64,000 nt of DNA from Sphingomonas cavernae (GCF_003590775.1 NZ_QYUM01000002.1:1302001-1366000), one strand, 5' to 3'. Counted from the stretch's first letter, positions 39,914 to 50,455 are shown. A program made the numbers and translations. Notes: generated by a model not told the origin, from the letters alone.

Positions 39914-40825
39914 ATGCGTAGAACGCTGTTTCTGGCGATCCTTCTTGGCGGCATCGCCGCGCAGCCGCTTGCGGCGCAGAGCGGGGCCAATCTCACCCCG
40001 CGCGTCGACAAGCTCGAAAAGGAAATGAAGGCGGTCCAGCGCAAGGTCTTCCCGGGCGGCGCGCCTGGCTATTTTGAGCCCGAAATCGCAGCGCCCGCGC
40101 AGGTCGTCGATCCTGCCGGCGCCCCCGCGTCGACCCCGCTTGCCGATCTTACCTCGCGCGTGAGCGCGCTCGAAACCGAGCTGCGCACGCTTACCGAACA
40201 ATCCGAACAGAACGCCTTCAGGGTGCGGCAGCTCGAAGAGGCGATGACCAAATACAAGGCCGAGGTCGATGGCCGCCTCACCGCGCTGGAGGGTGGTGCG
40301 GCGCCCGCAACGCCGCCCGCCGCGGCGTCGGGTTCGGTCAAGCCGCCCGTCGCCCGGCCGACCGCGGCGACGCCCGCGCTCAGCACCGAGCGCGCCGCCG
40401 CGCTCGACGCGATTCAGAAGCCCGCGACAGGCGATGCGGGCGAGGACGCCTATCTCTATGGCTACCGGCTGTGGGAAGCCAAATTCTATCCGCAGGCGCA
40501 GGCACAATTGAAGGCTTTTGTCGAGAAATATCCGAAGCATAAGCGCGTCAGCTACGCGAACAATCTGCTCGGCCGCGCTTATCTCGACGAGGGCAAGCCA
40601 GCGCTCGCGTCGGTCGCCTTCTACGACAATTACCAGAAGCTGCCCAAGGGCGAGCGCGCCCCCGAAAGCCTCTATTATCTGGGCGTCTCGCTGACGCGCC
40701 TCAAGAAGACCGCGGATGCCTGCAAGGTCTATGAGGAGTTCGATCAGGTTTACGGCGCCACCGCTTCGGCGGGACTCAAGGCGCAGGTCGCCAAGGGCAG
40801 AGCCGAGGCGAAGTGCAAGGCGTGA
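39914..40825 (+). CDS. CpoB/YbgF-like tetratricopeptide protein
   Basis: A 303-residue periplasmic protein. Residues 1-22 form a signal peptide ending 'PLAA'. A coiled coil follows ('LTPRVDKLEKEMKAVQRKV', 'RVSALETELRTLTEQSEQ'), then an Ala/Pro linker and C-terminal TPRs ('AYLYGYRLWEAKFYPQAQA', 'YANNLLGRAYLDEGKPAL'). CpoB links the Tol-Pal system to peptidoglycan synthesis at the septum. tol-pal genes are not in this window. ATG 39914 was chosen over an in-frame GTG at 39896 because the signal peptide starts there. Confidence 0.85.
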   Translation: MRRTLFLAILLGGIAAQPLAAQSGANLTPRVDKLEKEMKAVQRKVFPGGAPGYFEPEIAAPAQVVDPAGAPASTPLADLTSRVSALETELRTLTEQSEQNAFRVRQLEEAMTKYKAEVDGRLTALEGGAAPATPPAAASGSVKPPVARPTAATPALSTERAAALDAIQKPATGDAGEDAYLYGYRLWEAKFYPQAQAQLKAFVEKYPKHKRVSYANNLLGRAYLDEGKPALASVAFYDNYQKLPKGERAPESLYYLGVSLTRLKKTADACKVYEEFDQVYGATASAGLKAQVAKGRAEAKCKA

Positions 40826-40844
40826 GGCGGACCATGTCCGGGCA

Positions 40845-40939
40845 CGTCACCCTGAACTTGTTTCAGGGTCCATGAACACGGTTCTTGCAGAAGCGGACAC
40901 TCAGGTGTTCATGGATGCTGAAACAAGTTCAGCATGACG
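40845..40939. repeat. Imperfect 35-bp palindromic repeat
   Basis: The arms at 40845-40879 and 40905-40939 match in 31 of 35 positions as inverted copies, with core CTGAACTTGTTTCAG. The four differences form two compensating pairs that keep an inner palindrome in each arm (CCTGAA..TTCAGG against GCTGAA..TTCAGC). It fills the CpoB-tilS gap and resembles the widespread sphingomonad 'CTGAACTTGTTTCAG' units. Confidence 0.85.
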
Positions 40940-40952
40940 GTATGGGAGGACG

Positions 40953-41888
40953 ATGACCGTGCCTCCTGAAACGCTCGCCCGCTTCCTCAAGGGGCTTCCC
41001 GCGCTCGACGACGACATTGTCGGGGTCGCGGTATCGGGTGGGCCCGACAGCCTCGCCTTGCTGTTGCTCGCCGAGGCCGCGTGGCCCGGCCGCGTGCGCG
41101 CCGCGACCGTCGATCACGGTCTGCGTCCCGAATCCGCCGCCGAGGCGCGCTGGGTCGCCGATCTTTGCGCGGCGCGCGGGGTTCCCCACAGCACGCTGAC
41201 CCCCGAAACGCCGATCACGGGTTCGCTTCAGGCCGAGGCGCGGCGCGCGCGCTATGCGCTGCTCGATGCCTGGCGGCTGGAGCAGGGCGTGGCCTGGGTG
41301 ATGACCGCGCATCATGCTGACGATCAGGCCGAAACGCTGCTGATGCGCCTGAATCGCGGCGCGGGAGTTGGCGGGCTGGCGGGTATTCGCGCGGTCAATC
41401 GTCACATTCTCCGCCCATTGCTCGGCTGGCGCCGCGCCGAGCTTCAGGCGATCGTAGAGGCCGAGGAGCTGGCCGCGCTGCGCGATCCATCGAATGAGGA
41501 TATGCGCTTTGATCGCGCGCGTTTTCGCCGCCATCTGGCGGATGCGCCGTGGATCGACCCGCAGGCGCTGGCGCGAAGCGCAGCGCATCTCGCCGACGCC
41601 GAGGCCGCGCTGGGCTGGATGGCCGATGAAATCGCCGCCGAACGCATCGTCGAGACCGAAACCGGTATCGCGCTCGATCCCGCCGGGCTTCCCGCCGAGC
41701 TGGTGCGGCGCCTGCTCCGGATCGCGCTCAAGCGCCGTGAGCCCGGCCTCGAGCCCTCCGGGCCCGAACTTGACCGCGCATTGGCCGAAATCGCGCGAGG
41801 CGGCCAGATCAGCCTGGGCGGACTGCTCGTGCGCGGCGGCAAATTGTGGCAAATTTCAACCGCTCCGCCTCGCCGCACGGCGATTTGA
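40953..41888 (+). CDS. tilS: tRNA(Ile)-lysidine synthetase
   Basis: A 311-residue ATP pyrophosphatase that converts C34 of the CAU-anticodon tRNA-Ile to lysidine. The PP-loop 'VAVSGGPDSLALLLL' is near the N-terminus, followed by 'TVDHGLRPESAAEARWVAD', 'TAHHADDQAETLLMRLNRG' and 'RPLLGWRRAELQA' with 'DPSNEDMRFDRARFRR'. It is short, lacking the C-terminal extensions of E. coli TilS, which is usual in alphaproteobacteria. GGGAGG precedes the ATG. It is immediately upstream of ftsH, a common pairing. Confidence 0.93.
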   Translation: MTVPPETLARFLKGLPALDDDIVGVAVSGGPDSLALLLLAEAAWPGRVRAATVDHGLRPESAAEARWVADLCAARGVPHSTLTPETPITGSLQAEARRARYALLDAWRLEQGVAWVMTAHHADDQAETLLMRLNRGAGVGGLAGIRAVNRHILRPLLGWRRAELQAIVEAEELAALRDPSNEDMRFDRARFRRHLADAPWIDPQALARSAAHLADAEAALGWMADEIAAERIVETETGIALDPAGLPAELVRRLLRIALKRREPGLEPSGPELDRALAEIARGGQISLGGLLVRGGKLWQISTAPPRRTAI

Positions 41889-41979
41889 AGGCGCCATCCG
41901 CCGAAATGCGCAGGGTTGCATTGTCTTTAAGCATTCCTGCCCTATCTTAGGATCGGGACGAATCTCTCCGGACACCTAG

Positions 41980-43932
<1,953 letters not shown>

Positions 43933-43935
43933 CGC

Positions 43936-44322
43936 GTGATCCTGGGGGGATTGCTGGCGCTGCTCCTGCTCGTGCAGGCGGCGCCACCCACCGTTACCGC
44001 CCCTGCCACTGGCGCCAGCGTCGCTGATTTCCTTGCGCGCGCCCAAGCGGTCAGAAAGCTGGGTGATGCTGCCGCTGCGTCGCCCGAATTCGCGGCGATC
44101 AAGGCGGAGGTCGCGGCAATCACGCGCGCCTATCGCGCGGACCTCGCCCGGCAGAAGGCGGCGGGGCAACCCGCGCATAGCTGCCCTCCGGACCGTTCGG
44201 GTCTTACGTCGTCGAATCTGATGGCCGATCTCAACCAGGTGCCCGTCGAGCTTCGCGCTACGACGGACGTCAAGTCGGTCTATTACGCGATGATGAAGAA
44301 GCGCTATCCTTGCCCCTTCTGA
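43936..44322 (+). CDS. Small exported protein, unknown function
   Basis: A 128-residue protein starting at GTG 43936, four bases after the ftsH stop. The N-terminus is a signal sequence ('ILGGLLALLLLVQAAP'). The mature part is helical ('DFLARAQAVRKLGDAA', 'AEVAAITRAYRADLARQKA') with two Cys, one in 'AHSCPPDRSGL' and one near the end ('KKRYPCPF'), suggesting a disulphide. No family recognised. It is probably co-transcribed with ftsH. Confidence 0.68.
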   Translation: MILGGLLALLLLVQAAPPTVTAPATGASVADFLARAQAVRKLGDAAAASPEFAAIKAEVAAITRAYRADLARQKAAGQPAHSCPPDRSGLTSSNLMADLNQVPVELRATTDVKSVYYAMMKKRYPCPF

Positions 44323-44377
44323 ACCGTCGTCTAACCTGCCCCGTCATCTGACGGAGCCGGATCGAAGCGGGGAGCCT

Positions 44378-45889
44378 ATGGAAAACGCGGTACCCACGCC
44401 CATCGTTGTCGCAGGCCGCAACTGCTGGCGCATAGAGCGCGCTCGCCGCGCTGCGGTTATCGTCGACGCCGCCGACTATTACCGGCTCATCAAGGGCGTC
44501 ATGGAGCGCGCACGACGCCGAATCCTCATCATCGGCTGGGATTTTGACACGCGGATCGCGCTCGAGCCAGATGAGAATGGCAAGGGCGAAACGCTTGGCC
44601 GCTTCTTCCTCAGGCTGGCGCGCGAGCAGCCCGCACGGACGATCGACGTGCTCAAATGGAATTTCGGCGCGCTGAAACAGCTCGCCCACCCTGCGGCGGT
44701 GGTGATGCTCTGGCGCTGGTACCGCACGCGGGCGATCGACTTTCGCCTGGACAGCGCGCACCCGCCCGGCTGCAGTCACCACCAGAAGATCGTCGTCGTC
44801 GACGATCACCTTGCAGTGTGCGGCGGGATCGACATCTCGAACGCGCGCTGGGACACCAGCCGGCATCAGGACGATGATCCGCGACGGACGCTGCCGACGG
44901 GCAAGCCCTATCGGCCGTGGCACGATGCGACGATGATCGTCGAGGGGAGCACCGCCTCGGCGCTCGCCGAACTGGGCCGCGATCGCTGGCGTCTGGCCAC
45001 GGGCGTCGATCCGGGCGCTGCCGACAGCCGCGCCTCGTTATGGCCCGCCGCGCTTGAATCGATGTTCGATGACGTCGACATCGCGATCGCGCGCACGCGC
45101 GCCGCCTATCAGGAGGTCGAGCAGGTGGGCGAAATCGAGGCGCTCTGGCTCGACATGATCGCGGCGACCCGGCGCTTTGCCTATATCGAGAACCAGTATC
45201 TCACATCGGGCAAGATCGCGGCGGCGATCGCCGCGCGGATGGAGGAGGAGGATCCCCCCGAGTTCGTTCTGGTCATGCCGCGCGTCGCCGATGGCTGGCT
45301 GGAGCAGAAGGCGATGGATGCCGCGCGCATCCGGCTTGCACGCGCCATAGGCAAGGTCGATCGCCGCAACCGATTTCGCATCTATGTTCCCGTCACGCCC
45401 GGTGGCACCGACATCTATGTCCATGCCAAGGTGGCGATCGTCGACGATCGCCTTCTCCGCGTCGGCTCGTCCAACCTCAACAACCGTTCGCAAGGTCTCG
45501 ACAGCGAGTGCGACCTGATCATCGATGCCGCGCTGCCGCACAACCACGACGTCGAACCGCAGATCGTGGCGTTGCGCAACCGCCTGATGGCCGAGCATCT
45601 GGACAGCGATCCCACATCGGTTGCTGCAGAATTCGCGCGCACCGGATCGCTGGTCGCTGTGATCGACGCGCTCAATGGTCGGGGCCGGCATCTGGAACTG
45701 CTCGATATGGAGAAGCCGGGCCCGCTCGAGGAATTCATCGCCGACAACGAATTGCTCGATCCAGAAACAGCCGACGGGTTTTTCGAGCCGCTCGCCACAC
45801 GCGGCATCTGGAAAGGCTGGCAAAAAGGGCTCGGTTGGCGACGCAGGCGCGCAGCGGCGCGGGCACCCACGGCGAACGGGGAGGGATGA
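44378..45889 (+). CDS. Phospholipase D family protein, cardiolipin synthase-like
   Basis: A 503-residue protein with both HxKxxxxD motifs: 'HHQKIVVVDDHLAVCGGID' in the first half and 'VHAKVAIVDDRLLRVGSSN' in the second. No N-terminal membrane helices are seen, unlike classical Cls. The C-terminal part is longer than in short PLD enzymes. Activity may be phospholipase D or phosphatidyltransferase. Its TGA overlaps the beginning of the DUF3800 gene. Confidence 0.88.
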   Translation: MENAVPTPIVVAGRNCWRIERARRAAVIVDAADYYRLIKGVMERARRRILIIGWDFDTRIALEPDENGKGETLGRFFLRLAREQPARTIDVLKWNFGALKQLAHPAAVVMLWRWYRTRAIDFRLDSAHPPGCSHHQKIVVVDDHLAVCGGIDISNARWDTSRHQDDDPRRTLPTGKPYRPWHDATMIVEGSTASALAELGRDRWRLATGVDPGAADSRASLWPAALESMFDDVDIAIARTRAAYQEVEQVGEIEALWLDMIAATRRFAYIENQYLTSGKIAAAIAARMEEEDPPEFVLVMPRVADGWLEQKAMDAARIRLARAIGKVDRRNRFRIYVPVTPGGTDIYVHAKVAIVDDRLLRVGSSNLNNRSQGLDSECDLIIDAALPHNHDVEPQIVALRNRLMAEHLDSDPTSVAAEFARTGSLVAVIDALNGRGRHLELLDMEKPGPLEEFIADNELLDPETADGFFEPLATRGIWKGWQKGLGWRRRRAAARAPTANGEG

Positions 45890-46479
45890 TGCCAATCTAT
45901 TGTGATGAAAGTGGTGGAACCTCGGCGGGCGCGATGGTGTTCGCGGGTGTTGCAATAGAGGCGGAGGCCGCCGACCGGCTGCTCGCGCGCTTCAAGCAAG
46001 TGACCGCGGCCCGCGGCGAGATGAAGGGCAGCCGCATCTCGCTCGTCGAGCGCGGACTGTTTTTCGAGCTGCTCGAGCGCTTCGGGGGTCGCGCGATCGT
46101 CGCCCAGCTTCCCGCGAAGCAGGTCCCCGGTGTGCCCGGCGAGAAGGACCGCGACCTCAAGGCCTATGCCGCGCTGCTCGAAGAAGTGGTGGAAGCATGG
46201 CTGCCCGAGACCGCGGGCTGCGCCGACGTGATCATCGATGATGGCCGCTACGATGCCGCGACATTGGCGCTGGTGCGGCAGGACATCGCGGCGCTGCTCG
46301 GCACCTGCGGCCGCGCGCGGCTCGAGGACAGCCGGCGCTCGGCGGGCGTCCAGATCGCCGACGTCATCGCCAATTCGGTGTTCAACCTCGCGGTCGTCTC
46401 CGAGCGCGCCGAACGCATCCGCCGCATCCTAGCGCCCTTCATGGCGAACGGGGTCGTGCGGCTGAAGACGCTTGGCTGA
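45889..46479 (+). CDS. DUF3800 domain protein
   Basis: A 196-residue protein starting 'PIYCDESGGT', the acidic opening motif of DUF3800, and containing 'ADVIIDDGRYDAAT' and 'RLEDSRRSAGVQIADVIANS', matching the family pattern of spaced Asp residues seen in RNase H-like folds. Function is not known; such proteins occur in accessory and defence-associated regions. GGAGG lies five bases before ATG 45889; an ATG three bases earlier is also in frame. It overlaps the PLD gene stop by one base. Confidence 0.8.
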   Translation: MPIYCDESGGTSAGAMVFAGVAIEAEAADRLLARFKQVTAARGEMKGSRISLVERGLFFELLERFGGRAIVAQLPAKQVPGVPGEKDRDLKAYAALLEEVVEAWLPETAGCADVIIDDGRYDAATLALVRQDIAALLGTCGRARLEDSRRSAGVQIADVIANSVFNLAVVSERAERIRRILAPFMANGVVRLKTLG

Positions 46480-46508
46480 CATTTTCGTGAAATTTTTTTG
46501 ACGGCGCG

Positions 46509-46533
46509 GGAACCATCCCTCGCCCCGCCCGTT
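46509..46533 (+). promoter_or_regulatory. EcfG-type general stress promoter
   Basis: GGAAC at 46509-46513 and CGTT at 46530-46533 are separated by 16 bp, matching the -35/-10 pattern of alphaproteobacterial sigma-EcfG promoters. The transcript would start around 46540 and run through a hairpin at 46604-46629 toward the small membrane protein at 46738. Confidence 0.6.
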
Positions 46534-46539
46534 GGTACT

Positions 46540-46640
46540 GAGCTCGATCGAAAGAAAGAGCGATATGACTGGCTCCGACCTTTACGGAAAGAGCCGTCTA
46601 GGGAGCCCCGCCGCGAAAGCGACGGGGCTTACCTGTTTTG
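46540..46640 (+). ncRNA. Candidate stress-induced short transcript
   Basis: Between the EcfG-type promoter and a strong hairpin lies about 100 bp with no ORF of known family. A 44-codon frame from ATG 46564 (begins MTGSDLYGKSRLGS) is possible but lacks an obvious match. A stem GGCTC (46571-46575)/GAGCC (46591-46595) sits before the terminator-like hairpin. The stretch could be a small RNA or the structured leader of the next gene. Confidence 0.3.
46604..46629 (+). terminator. GC-rich hairpin, terminator-like
   Basis: AGCCCCG-CCGC, loop GAAA, GCGA-CGGGGCT gives an eleven-position stem with one mismatch and a stable GAAA tetraloop. A T-containing tract (TTACCTGTTTT) follows, less uniform than a perfect terminator tail. 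Confidence 0.5.
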
Positions 46641-46737
46641 GGCATCGATCGGCGTTTCTCGAATGTCCGCGACAGAAGCCAGGGCGAGATCGCCGCTGAT
46701 TACGCGCCACGCTCCTGATCGGTTCGAGGATTGGGCT

Positions 46738-46923
46738 ATGAAACCGTTCACCAGACTCGCCATCGTCGTTTCCGTACTGATAGCACTGGCGCATCTCTAC
46801 CGTTTGATCCGACCGTTCGATGTCGTCCTGAGCGGAAGCGCACTGCCGCAATGGGCAAGCGTGGTGGGCGTGATAATCGCGGCCGGACTGGCTCTCATGC
46901 TCTGGCGAGAAGCGCGGCCTTAG
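46738..46923 (+). CDS. Small two-helix membrane protein
   Basis: A 61-residue protein starting MKPFTRLAIVVSVLIALAHL and containing a second hydrophobic segment ('WASVVGVIIAAGLALMLW'), so two membrane helices with a short loop. GAGGA lies about seven bases before the ATG. No family name. The EcfG-type promoter 200 bp upstream may make it stress-inducible, if transcription passes the intervening hairpin. Confidence 0.65.
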   Translation: MKPFTRLAIVVSVLIALAHLYRLIRPFDVVLSGSALPQWASVVGVIIAAGLALMLWREARP

Positions 46924-47032
46924 AGCCGGGCGTTTGACGGGCAAAGCGCCGCACCCCCGAATGCGTCCAACCCATCTTCGACCCATATGCGCGCGGATTA
47001 AACCCGCAACGCACGACGATGCCGCCGCTCCT

Positions 47033-47584
47033 TCAATTGGGCAGCGCGCCCGCTTCCACCTTGTCCACCCACTCGGGATAGAAGGACGGCTCGCGGCTCG
47101 ACCAGCCGATCGCGGTGGCTGCGGCCTCGCTGATCGACTGCAGCAGCAGCCGCCGCTTGTCGGGATGGAGGTGCGGCAGCGCCGCGGCCGCGCAGAACGC
47201 GCCGGGAAGCCAGGGACGCACGCTTGCCCCGATCAGCCGTTCATAGAGGAAGCGATAGGCGCCGAAGCTCACCAGCCGGTCCTGTCCGAGATCGAAGGCC
47301 GAGACGGTCACCAGCGGCGCCATCAACGGTTCCATCGCGTCGAGCCCGCTATCGTCGGGCACGAGCGCGCGGATTTCGGGAAGGCGTTCGTAGATGCGTG
47401 TCTGGGCGTTGATGCTCGCGGCTTCCACCACGTCGCGCGACCAGAGTTCGATCGCGTCGTGGCGTTCAAGCCCGACGTCGAGCGAGCGCCGGATATAACG
47501 CTGCGTGGCTGCGGGAAAGCTCGCAAACTCCTTCAATTCGGCCAATGTCAGCGCCCCGTCCGCCGGCCGTGCCCTGATGCTCAT
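47033..47584 (-). CDS. Conserved-looking protein, unknown function
   Basis: A 183-residue soluble protein, mostly helical by composition: 'LAELKEFASFPAATQRYIRR', 'DAMEPLMAPLVTVSAFDLGQ', 'SFGAYRFLYERLIGASVRP' and 'KRRLLLQSISEAAATAIGW'. No motif points to a function. GGAG lies seven bases before ATG 47584. Codon use is like the neighbouring genes, so it is likely real. It is separated by more than 200 bp from the small gene upstream. Confidence 0.65.
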   Translation of the reverse strand: MSIRARPADGALTLAELKEFASFPAATQRYIRRSLDVGLERHDAIELWSRDVVEAASINAQTRIYERLPEIRALVPDDSGLDAMEPLMAPLVTVSAFDLGQDRLVSFGAYRFLYERLIGASVRPWLPGAFCAAAALPHLHPDKRRLLLQSISEAAATAIGWSSREPSFYPEWVDKVEAGALPN

Positions 47585-47789
47585 GTCCTTTCTCCAGACC
47601 TTTTGCCCTGGATCCGATCATGCGCCTCATATGGTTGACGTGGCTTTAACGGCGCATATCGTCCCCGTTCAGCATGGAATCAGAGATACGGCGCCTGGGC
47701 AAGAATCTTGCGACGAATTGGGTGCGCCGCACAATAATTGACATTCTGTCGTGACCATTCTGCAACAGTCTGGATTCCGCGCTGCGGAA

Positions 47790-47996
47790 TCATCGCTTTG
47801 TATCGGCGTCGGGCGCCTTCGAGCTGTCACGCGGCCCGCGCGCACGCGTGAGCGCGGGCGGGTCCGATGCGTCCATCGATTCATCGAGCGCGGCGTCGAG
47901 ACGCGCATCGACATCCTCGGGGTGTCGCTTCAGCCGCCCGGCGATCGCCTTGTCGGTCCCGGCGTCGCCGCGCGGCTTGTTCTTCGCCTTGCCCAT
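47790..47996 (-). CDS. Small hydrophilic protein, possibly stress-related
   Basis: A 68-residue, highly charged protein beginning MGKAKNKPRGDAGTDKAI and containing 'EDVDARLDAALDESMDASD', with no hydrophobic segment. ATG 47996 was chosen over upstream in-frame codons because an EcfG-type promoter lies just upstream and the longer N-terminus looks non-coding. No family recognised. The promoter suggests induction in the general stress response. Confidence 0.6.
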   Translation of the reverse strand: MGKAKNKPRGDAGTDKAIAGRLKRHPEDVDARLDAALDESMDASDPPALTRARGPRDSSKAPDADTKR

Positions 47997-48033
47997 GTTG
48001 ATCTCGCAGTCCACTTTGTTTCCTCCCCGGAAC

Positions 48034-48059
48034 AACGGGCGATCCGCATTTGCGGTTCC
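48034..48059 (-). promoter_or_regulatory. EcfG-type general stress promoter
   Basis: On the minus strand GGAAC (48059-48055) and CGTT (48037-48034) are separated by 17 bp. The site lies about 38 bp before the start of the 68-residue gene at 47996, a suitable distance for its promoter. Confidence 0.6.
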
Positions 48060-48141
48060 CCTTTCGACCAAATCCGAGAGCGTTTCGACGGACGACATAG
48101 GAACAATGGCGTTTTTCAGCCTTTGCGCGCTACAAGGGTGC

Positions 48142-49263
48142 ATGGAATTCGAAACGCATGCACAGGAACAGCCGCGCCTCACCGTTCGCCCGATCATCGC
48201 CTTCTACTCGATAATCGGCTTCTGGCTGTTCTACGCACTTATCGTCAGCCTGCGCGCGATGGTCATGGACTTTCCGGCGCAGGCCGAAATGGCCGAACGC
48301 CGGATGATAGTGACCGCGGCGGGCATCATGCTCACCTGGCTGCTCTATTTGCTGCTTCGCCAGTTCTGTCACCAGCCGCTGTGGATTCGCATCTCCACCG
48401 CCTTTCTCGGCGCAATCCCGTGCGCGATCGCGGTCGCAGCGTTCAATTATTATGTCTTCAACGTCTACGATCCCCAGAGCATGTTCGACGAGGCCGATCT
48501 CGCGATGAAGGCCGAGGGCTGGACGGTGTGGCAGGAAATCGCCGAACAGGGCCTCTCGCGCTTCTTCTTCTTCTCGGCCTGGGCCGCGCTGTATCTCGCC
48601 ATCTCCTATGCGGGAGAGGTGCGCGTCGCCGAACGCCGCGCCGCCAAGTTTGCGCGCGCCGCGCAACAGGCCGAGCTCCGTTCGCTGCGCTACCAGGTCA
48701 ATCCGCACTTCCTGTTCAACACGTTGAACTCGCTCAGTTCGCTCGTGATGAAGGACAGCCGCGCCGAGGCCGAGACGATGATCATGAACCTCTCGACCTT
48801 CTATCGCACATCGCTGTCGGGCGATCCGCTGGACGACGTCACGCTCGAGGAGGAGGTTCGCCTCCAGCGGCTCTATCTCGATATCGAGGGCGTCCGCTTC
48901 CCGCAGCGTCTGAGGACACGGATCGAGATACCCGACAATCTGCTCAGCGCCTGCCTGCCGGGCATGATCCTCCAGCCGCTCGTCGAGAACGCGATCAAAT
49001 ACGGCGTTTCGCGCGCCAGTCGCCCCGTCACCGTTTCGATCACCGCGCGTTCGGAAAATGGCGAGCTCGTCCTCACCGTCGCCGACAACGGCAATGGCGC
49101 AGATGCTAACGAAGATATCCAGGGCAATGGCATCGGCCTCGCCAATGTCCGCGACCGGCTCGCCGCGCGCTTCGGGGATTCCGCGCGGATCGAATGGCTT
49201 GCGCCTGAAGACGGTGGTTTCGTTGTCCGGCTGACGATGCCCGAGGTCTATCGTGGATATTGA
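48142..49263 (+). CDS. LytS-type sensor histidine kinase
   Basis: A 373-residue membrane kinase of the LytS/YehU class. Four hydrophobic segments occupy the first 170 residues. The phosphoacceptor is His189 in 'LRYQVNPHFLFNTLNSLS', the signature of PF06580; the ATPase end contains 'LQPLVENAIKYG' (N box), 'VADNGNGADA' and 'GNGIGLANVRDRL'. It overlaps the LytTR regulator gene by 11 bp and should phosphorylate it. The stimulus is unknown. Confidence 0.92.
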   Translation: MEFETHAQEQPRLTVRPIIAFYSIIGFWLFYALIVSLRAMVMDFPAQAEMAERRMIVTAAGIMLTWLLYLLLRQFCHQPLWIRISTAFLGAIPCAIAVAAFNYYVFNVYDPQSMFDEADLAMKAEGWTVWQEIAEQGLSRFFFFSAWAALYLAISYAGEVRVAERRAAKFARAAQQAELRSLRYQVNPHFLFNTLNSLSSLVMKDSRAEAETMIMNLSTFYRTSLSGDPLDDVTLEEEVRLQRLYLDIEGVRFPQRLRTRIEIPDNLLSACLPGMILQPLVENAIKYGVSRASRPVTVSITARSENGELVLTVADNGNGADANEDIQGNGIGLANVRDRLAARFGDSARIEWLAPEDGGFVVRLTMPEVYRGY

Positions 49264-50011
49264 AGAAGCGCTACAAGCAGCGCCGATGCGAACCCTTATC
49301 GTCGATGACGAGCCGCTCGCGATCGAGCGGCTCCAACTGATCTGTGCCAGGGAACCGATGATCGAGGTCATCGGCACCGCCTCCGACGGCGCCGCGGCGC
49401 TGCGGCTTGCAGAGGCGCTCAAGCCCGACCTGTTGCTGCTCGACATCGCGATGCCCGAGCTGGACGGCATCGGCGTTGCGCGCGCGCTCGCGCGCCAGAG
49501 CGGCGCCCCCGCAATCATCTTCGTGACCGCGTTCGACAGTTTTGCGGTCGAGGCTTTCGACATCGAGGCGGTCGATTATGTGCTCAAGCCCGTCGCACCC
49601 GACCGGCTGGTGCGCGCGGTCAAGCGCGTCGCCGAGCGCCGCGGCGTCGCGCGCGAAGCGACGCCCGAAGACGATACGCATTTCGCCACCGAATTCTGGG
49701 TGCCGCACCGCGCCGAACTCGTCCGCATCGCCGCCGACGATATCGACCGGATCGACGCCGAGCGCGACTATATGCGCCTGCATGTCGGCGGTCGCAGCTT
49801 CCTGCTGCATCAGACGATCGCCTCGCTCGAAGCGCGGCTCGATCCGAACAGGTTCATCCGCCTCCATCGCTCGACGATCGTCCGGCGCGATCGCATCGCG
49901 CGGCTCCGCCACGACGGCTGCGGCGTGTGGTTCGCCGACATGGGCGACGAGGGCGAGGTCCGCATCGGCCGCACCTATCTCGCCGCCGCAAAGTCGATCG
50001 CTGGGCGCTAG
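49253..50011 (+). CDS. LytTR-family response regulator
   Basis: A 252-residue regulator. The receiver domain has 'TLIVDDEPLAIERL' and the phosphoacceptor Asp in 'LLLDIAMPELDGIGVA', with 'FVTAFDSFAVEAFDIEAVDY' and the conserved Lys-Pro. The C-terminal LytTR DNA-binding domain has 'DIDRIDAERDYMRLHVG', 'FIRLHRSTIVRRDRIARL'. GTG 49253 with GAGG upstream is used; ATG 49286 at 'MRTLIVDDEP' is a good alternative. It partners the overlapping LytS-type kinase. Confidence 0.92.
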   Translation: MDIEEALQAAPMRTLIVDDEPLAIERLQLICAREPMIEVIGTASDGAAALRLAEALKPDLLLLDIAMPELDGIGVARALARQSGAPAIIFVTAFDSFAVEAFDIEAVDYVLKPVAPDRLVRAVKRVAERRGVAREATPEDDTHFATEFWVPHRAELVRIAADDIDRIDAERDYMRLHVGGRSFLLHQTIASLEARLDPNRFIRLHRSTIVRRDRIARLRHDGCGVWFADMGDEGEVRIGRTYLAAAKSIAGR

Positions 50012-50053
50012 GCTCTGCCCGCGTTGCAGCTTTCGACCAAATAGCGGACCTAG

Positions 50054-50180
50054 AGATCCTCCCCGAGCTTTGCTCGAGGAGGGGGACCATGCGAAGCATG
50101 GTGGAGGGGTATGGCTCGGCGCTTGCCCCTCCACCGCCCTTCGGGCGGTCACCCTCCCCAAGCGAGCTTCGGGAGGATCT
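50054..50180. repeat. Large imperfect palindromic repeat
   Basis: Outer arms AGATCCTCCCCGAGCTTTGCT (50054-50074, shown as 20+1 bases) and the near-complement at 50161-50180 enclose further short hairpins, including CCGCCC/TTC/GGGCGG at about 50134-50148 and CCATGCGAAGCATGG near 50087. It is a multi-stem palindromic unit of the type seen between sphingomonad genes. It lies downstream of the LytTR gene. Confidence 0.65.
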
Positions 50181-50354
50181 CAAATGGCAGCTTCCCCCTC
50201 ACAGCGGACGCCGTTTCGATACGCCCGATCGTTACTGCTTCGGCGCGCTTTCGGAGTCGGCCGCGAGGTTGACGAACACGACATACGGGCCTGATGCAGC
50301 GACGATGCCGTCCATCGCCTTGCTCAGCGGAATGCAAACAGGAGCGTAAAAAGT
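50181..50354. other. Intergenic remainder, possible gene remnant
   Basis: On the minus strand a frame reads 'IPLSKAMDGIVAASGPYVVF' and ends 'SESAPKQ' at TAA near 50238. It looks protein-like but has no credible start in front of it because the urcA terminator precedes it. It may be the end of a deleted gene. Nothing else was recognised. Confidence 0.25.
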
Positions 50355-50388
50355 GACGCCCCCGGCCCAAGGGAAGGCCGGAGGCGTC
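50355..50388 (-). terminator. Intrinsic terminator of the UrcA gene
   Basis: A hairpin with arms GACGCC-CCGGCC and GGCCGG-GGCGTC (one extra base each side) spans 50355-50388. On the minus strand it is followed directly by ACTTTTTAC, a five-T tail. It lies 67 bp after the stop of the UrcA-family gene, on the same strand. Confidence 0.75.
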
Positions 50389-50455
50389 GATCTGCCCTTA
50401 TGGGCGGGGGCAGCGGGTCGGGGATGACGAAGCGCGGTACAACCCCGACCAGAGA

